Shown here piece by piece: positions 61,775 to 64,000 of a DNA stretch of 64,000 nt. A program made the translations under genes and the position numbers. The notes under the pieces are model-generated. The model saw only the letters and a list, made by a program, of their open reading frames with translations. It had not been told where the DNA came from and did not search any database. Every line of letters starts with the position of its first letter. Within the stretch, counting starts at the first letter, position 1. The DNA comes from JANSWY01 sp965243755 (GTDB lineage Bacteria; Bacteroidota; Bacteroidia; Cytophagales; Cyclobacteriaceae). The stretch spans positions 744,001 to 808,000 of the forward strand of contig CBDEVW010000003.1 of the NCBI GenBank assembly GCA_965243755.1, written 5' to 3'.

Positions 61775-64000
61775 TTAAAACTTCACGCTAAGATTGAATC
61801 CATAGCTTCTTGTAGAAGGCAAAGCGAAAGTTTCTATACCTCCTGAACCGTTCGCTGTGCTGAAGCTTGTTTCAGGATCGAAATTCGTAGTATGCTTCTT
61901 TAAGAAAAACAGGTTTCTTCCCACCAGGCTAATGTTCACCGCTGAGATCGGTGAGCTACCCAGAATGGCTGAAGGCAGGCTGTAAGAAAGCGACATCTCT
62001 CTCATTTTTACAAATCCTGCATTGTATACAAAGTCATCAAGGATTCCGTTATTCCAAACTGCACGGTGGTAATCCTGAACATTCACATTGTTTACCGTGA
62101 TGGGCTCCAGTGTACCATTATTATCCGTAACACCAGTTACATTAAATCCACCTTCTCTTCCTTCCAGTGAAGCAACACTCGTTCCTGCTACATTCATTAC
62201 AGCATCTCTTACGCTCACTACTTCTCCACCCTGTTTGATATCGATCAAAGTATATAGCGTGAAGTTTTTATATTTGAATGTATTGGCAATACCGCTAAGG
62301 AAATCAGGGTTAATGTTACCAAAGCTGACCATTTCCTCAGATCTCTCTGGTAACCCGGTTGAACCGTATACTATGTTTCCATTATCATCTCTCCGGTAGG
62401 TAAATCCAATGATCTCACCATATGGACTTCCCACATCGGCAACAACCTGAATTTTTCCACCACCTCCACCTTGAGTAATCAGGTGTCTAGTAACATTATC
62501 ATAAAGTTCAACGACCTCAGAGTTGTTCTTGGTGAACGTAATGTCTGTTTGCCATTGGAAGTCTGAATTGCGAACGATTGTTGCACCAAGAGCCAACTCA
62601 AAGCCATTGTTTTGTATTTCTCCTGCATTTCTTATTACACGTCTAAATCCAGAAGTTAATGGAGTTCTTGTAGATAGGATCTGCCCTTTGGTTGAAGCCA
62701 GGTAGTAGGTTGCATCTAGCGTTAATCTTCCATTAAGAAACCTTGCATCCAAACCAAATTCACTGGAAGTAGTTATTTCAGGTTCTAAATTAGGATTCTT
62801 TTTTTCTGTGTCATTGGACGCAACAGGTTGACCATTATAGGTGACTCCACCCTGAAAATCGTATACCGGAGATAGCTGATATGGTCCCGGGTCATTACCA
62901 ACCTGTGCCCAGCTTCCTCTAATTTTTAAGAAAGTCAATGCGGAACTGTTAATATTCAACATATCACTTAAAACAACACTTGCGCTAACTGAAGGATAGA
63001 AAAAAGACCAATTATCTTTGGGAAGTGTAGATGACCAATCATTTCTCGCTGTTAAATCAAGGAAAATCATATTTTGATAAGATAACTGCCCAAATGCATA
63101 AAGTGAATTCAACTCACTTTCAGCGATGGAAGATATAGAAGTTGTATTGGCTAAATTGCTAACTGTGTAGGTGTTTTTAGCAATCCAGGTATCACCATCA
63201 AAACCAATTGTCTCGTTGTAATTCTTTCTATGGTTACCACCAAAATTGAGAGACAAATTAAAGTTTTCAGATATTCCTTTATTAAACATAACAAGGAAAT
63301 CTGCATTTGTTTCCTGATAAGTGAAAAGAAGCTCTCCGAAAGTTCCGTTCGGGCGGAATGTATGGCCTATTGGCACTATATCCACGTACTTTTGGGAAGT
63401 ATAGTCAGTTCCCACTCTACCCATCACACTTAACCAGTCAGTGAACTTATAAGTCAATGAGGTAAAACCAAACACACGGTTTCTTACATCATTGTTTTGA
63501 TTAGCATGCTGTACAAAGTAAGGGTTATTGAAGAATCCGCTCAGTGGCGTATTGGAAGATCCATCCTCTTTCTGGTAGTTCTTTAGATCCTCAATTCTAA
63601 CATTTCTACCCATTTGTGAAAGTGTCAATACCGGATTGTCAGGCCATAAGGATAATGTTGGTCTGTTTTCGGTATTTTGATTGGTATATGAAACCTTTGT
63701 ATCACTTGTCAATTTACCAAGCGTACCACTTCCTCTTAGTGTCAAAGACTTTCTTTTCAATTCATTGCCAGGAACGATTCCTTCACTTTGAAGATCAGTG
63801 TAAGAAAGTCTCACAGATCCATTTTCACTATTTGACGAAACTGCGAATGAATTGGTCCATGAGTACCCGGTTTTAAAGAAATCTTTAAAGTTATCAGGTT
63901 GCGCAGTGTATGGAGCCGTATCACCATCACCAGTCCAGGTTGGCTGAGTAGATCCGTCCATTCTTGGGCCCCAGCTACTTTGTGTTAGGATTTCTGCATA
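61775..64000 (-). CDS. SusC/RagA-type TonB-dependent transporter (5' end outside window)
   Basis: The frame stays open to the right edge, giving the C-terminal ~742 residues of the outer-membrane barrel; the plug, carboxypeptidase-like domain and TonB box lie outside. Visible features are the SWGPRMDG block near the edge, many amphipathic barrel strands with aromatic girdles, FGLDARFLNGRLTLDATYY, NNGFELALGATIV and the terminal RSYGFNLSVKF ending in phenylalanine. It exports no enzyme; it imports oligosaccharides with SusD using TonB energy. The first ordinary ATG in the visible part (63961) is internal, not the true start. Confidence 0.93.
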   Translation of the reverse strand, partial: YAEILTQSSWGPRMDGSTQPTWTGDGDTAPYTAQPDNFKDFFKTGYSWTNSFAVSSNSENGSVRLSYTDLQSEGIVPGNELKRKSLTLRGSGTLGKLTSDTKVSYTNQNTENRPTLSLWPDNPVLTLSQMGRNVRIEDLKNYQKEDGSSNTPLSGFFNNPYFVQHANQNNDVRNRVFGFTSLTYKFTDWLSVMGRVGTDYTSQKYVDIVPIGHTFRPNGTFGELLFTYQETNADFLVMFNKGISENFNLSLNFGGNHRKNYNETIGFDGDTWIAKNTYTVSNLANTTSISSIAESELNSLYAFGQLSYQNMIFLDLTARNDWSSTLPKDNWSFFYPSVSASVVLSDMLNINSSALTFLKIRGSWAQVGNDPGPYQLSPVYDFQGGVTYNGQPVASNDTEKKNPNLEPEITTSSEFGLDARFLNGRLTLDATYYLASTKGQILSTRTPLTSGFRRVIRNAGEIQNNGFELALGATIVRNSDFQWQTDITFTKNNSEVVELYDNVTRHLITQGGGGGKIQVVADVGSPYGEIIGFTYRRDDNGNIVYGSTGLPERSEEMVSFGNINPDFLSGIANTFKYKNFTLYTLIDIKQGGEVVSVRDAVMNVAGTSVASLEGREGGFNVTGVTDNNGTLEPITVNNVNVQDYHRAVWNNGILDDFVYNAGFVKMREMSLSYSLPSAILGSSPISAVNISLVGRNLFFLKKHTTNFDPETSFSTANGSGGIETFALPSTRSYGFNLSVKF

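Overview
The window looks like chromosomal DNA of a marine-type Bacteroidota bacterium, most likely order Cytophagales (a Reichenbachiella/Fulvivirga/Marivirga-like lineage). This rests on type IX secretion (T9SS) C-terminal sorting domains of both classes, a SusC/SusD pair, a hybrid sensor kinase with an AraC-type output domain, starts without Shine-Dalgarno sequences but with A-rich leaders, and moderate-to-low GC. The taxonomic call is inference from gene content.

Layout. 1-4.2 kb: the end of a T9SS cargo gene, an M50 membrane protease, a HAD phosphatase, one CAU-anticodon tRNA with its terminator, two small secreted paralogues and a lone receiver protein. 4.6-10.6 kb: the gltBD glutamate synthase operon. 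10.6-24 kb: a lipoprotein, an ABCG-like transporter fused to a TerB-like region, YdcF, a Lys/Ala-rich basic protein, hisS, a T9SS type B surface protein whose signal peptide lacks a normal start codon, ybaB, a GT2 glycosyltransferase, PspC, an OmpA/TPR lipoprotein and pdhB. 24-38 kb: ffh, a secreted acidic protein, an NTP pyrophosphohydrolase, an RluA-type pseudouridine synthase, an NSS transporter, an FtsX/MacB permease, a PqiA-like protein, a DUF4097 adhesin-like lipoprotein, a tail-specific protease, and an AarF kinase with its TetR-type partner. 38-51 kb: two large hybrid histidine kinases, yebC, a MarR-oxidoreductase pair, a heme-c lipoprotein, a DUF4440/monooxygenase/HD operon. 51.4 kb to the right edge, all on the minus strand: a GlcNAc/chitooligosaccharide utilisation locus.

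The GlcNAc locus forms a plausible pathway. SusC/SusD would import chitin-derived oligosaccharides, a GH20 hexosaminidase with a CBM9-like tail would release GlcNAc, a sodium:solute symporter and a NagX/DUF5009-type membrane protein would handle inner-membrane steps, a ROK kinase would phosphorylate, and a NagB-deacetylase fusion would take GlcNAc-6-P to fructose-6-P. No separate nagA is visible here.

The most unusual signal is a dispersed element of about 125-140 bp present three times (25683-25815 plus, 42172-42303 plus, 49832-49978 minus). Each copy begins TGAG right after an ATGAAA and ends just before a second ATGAAA. Deleting the unit at each site restores a normal gene arrangement: a start codon behind an A-rich leader, the native yebC stop, and a two-base gene-to-gene spacing. 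I read this as a small, apparently undescribed mobile element that targets or duplicates ATGAAA. No CRISPR array, rRNA operon, prophage or full insertion sequence was seen.
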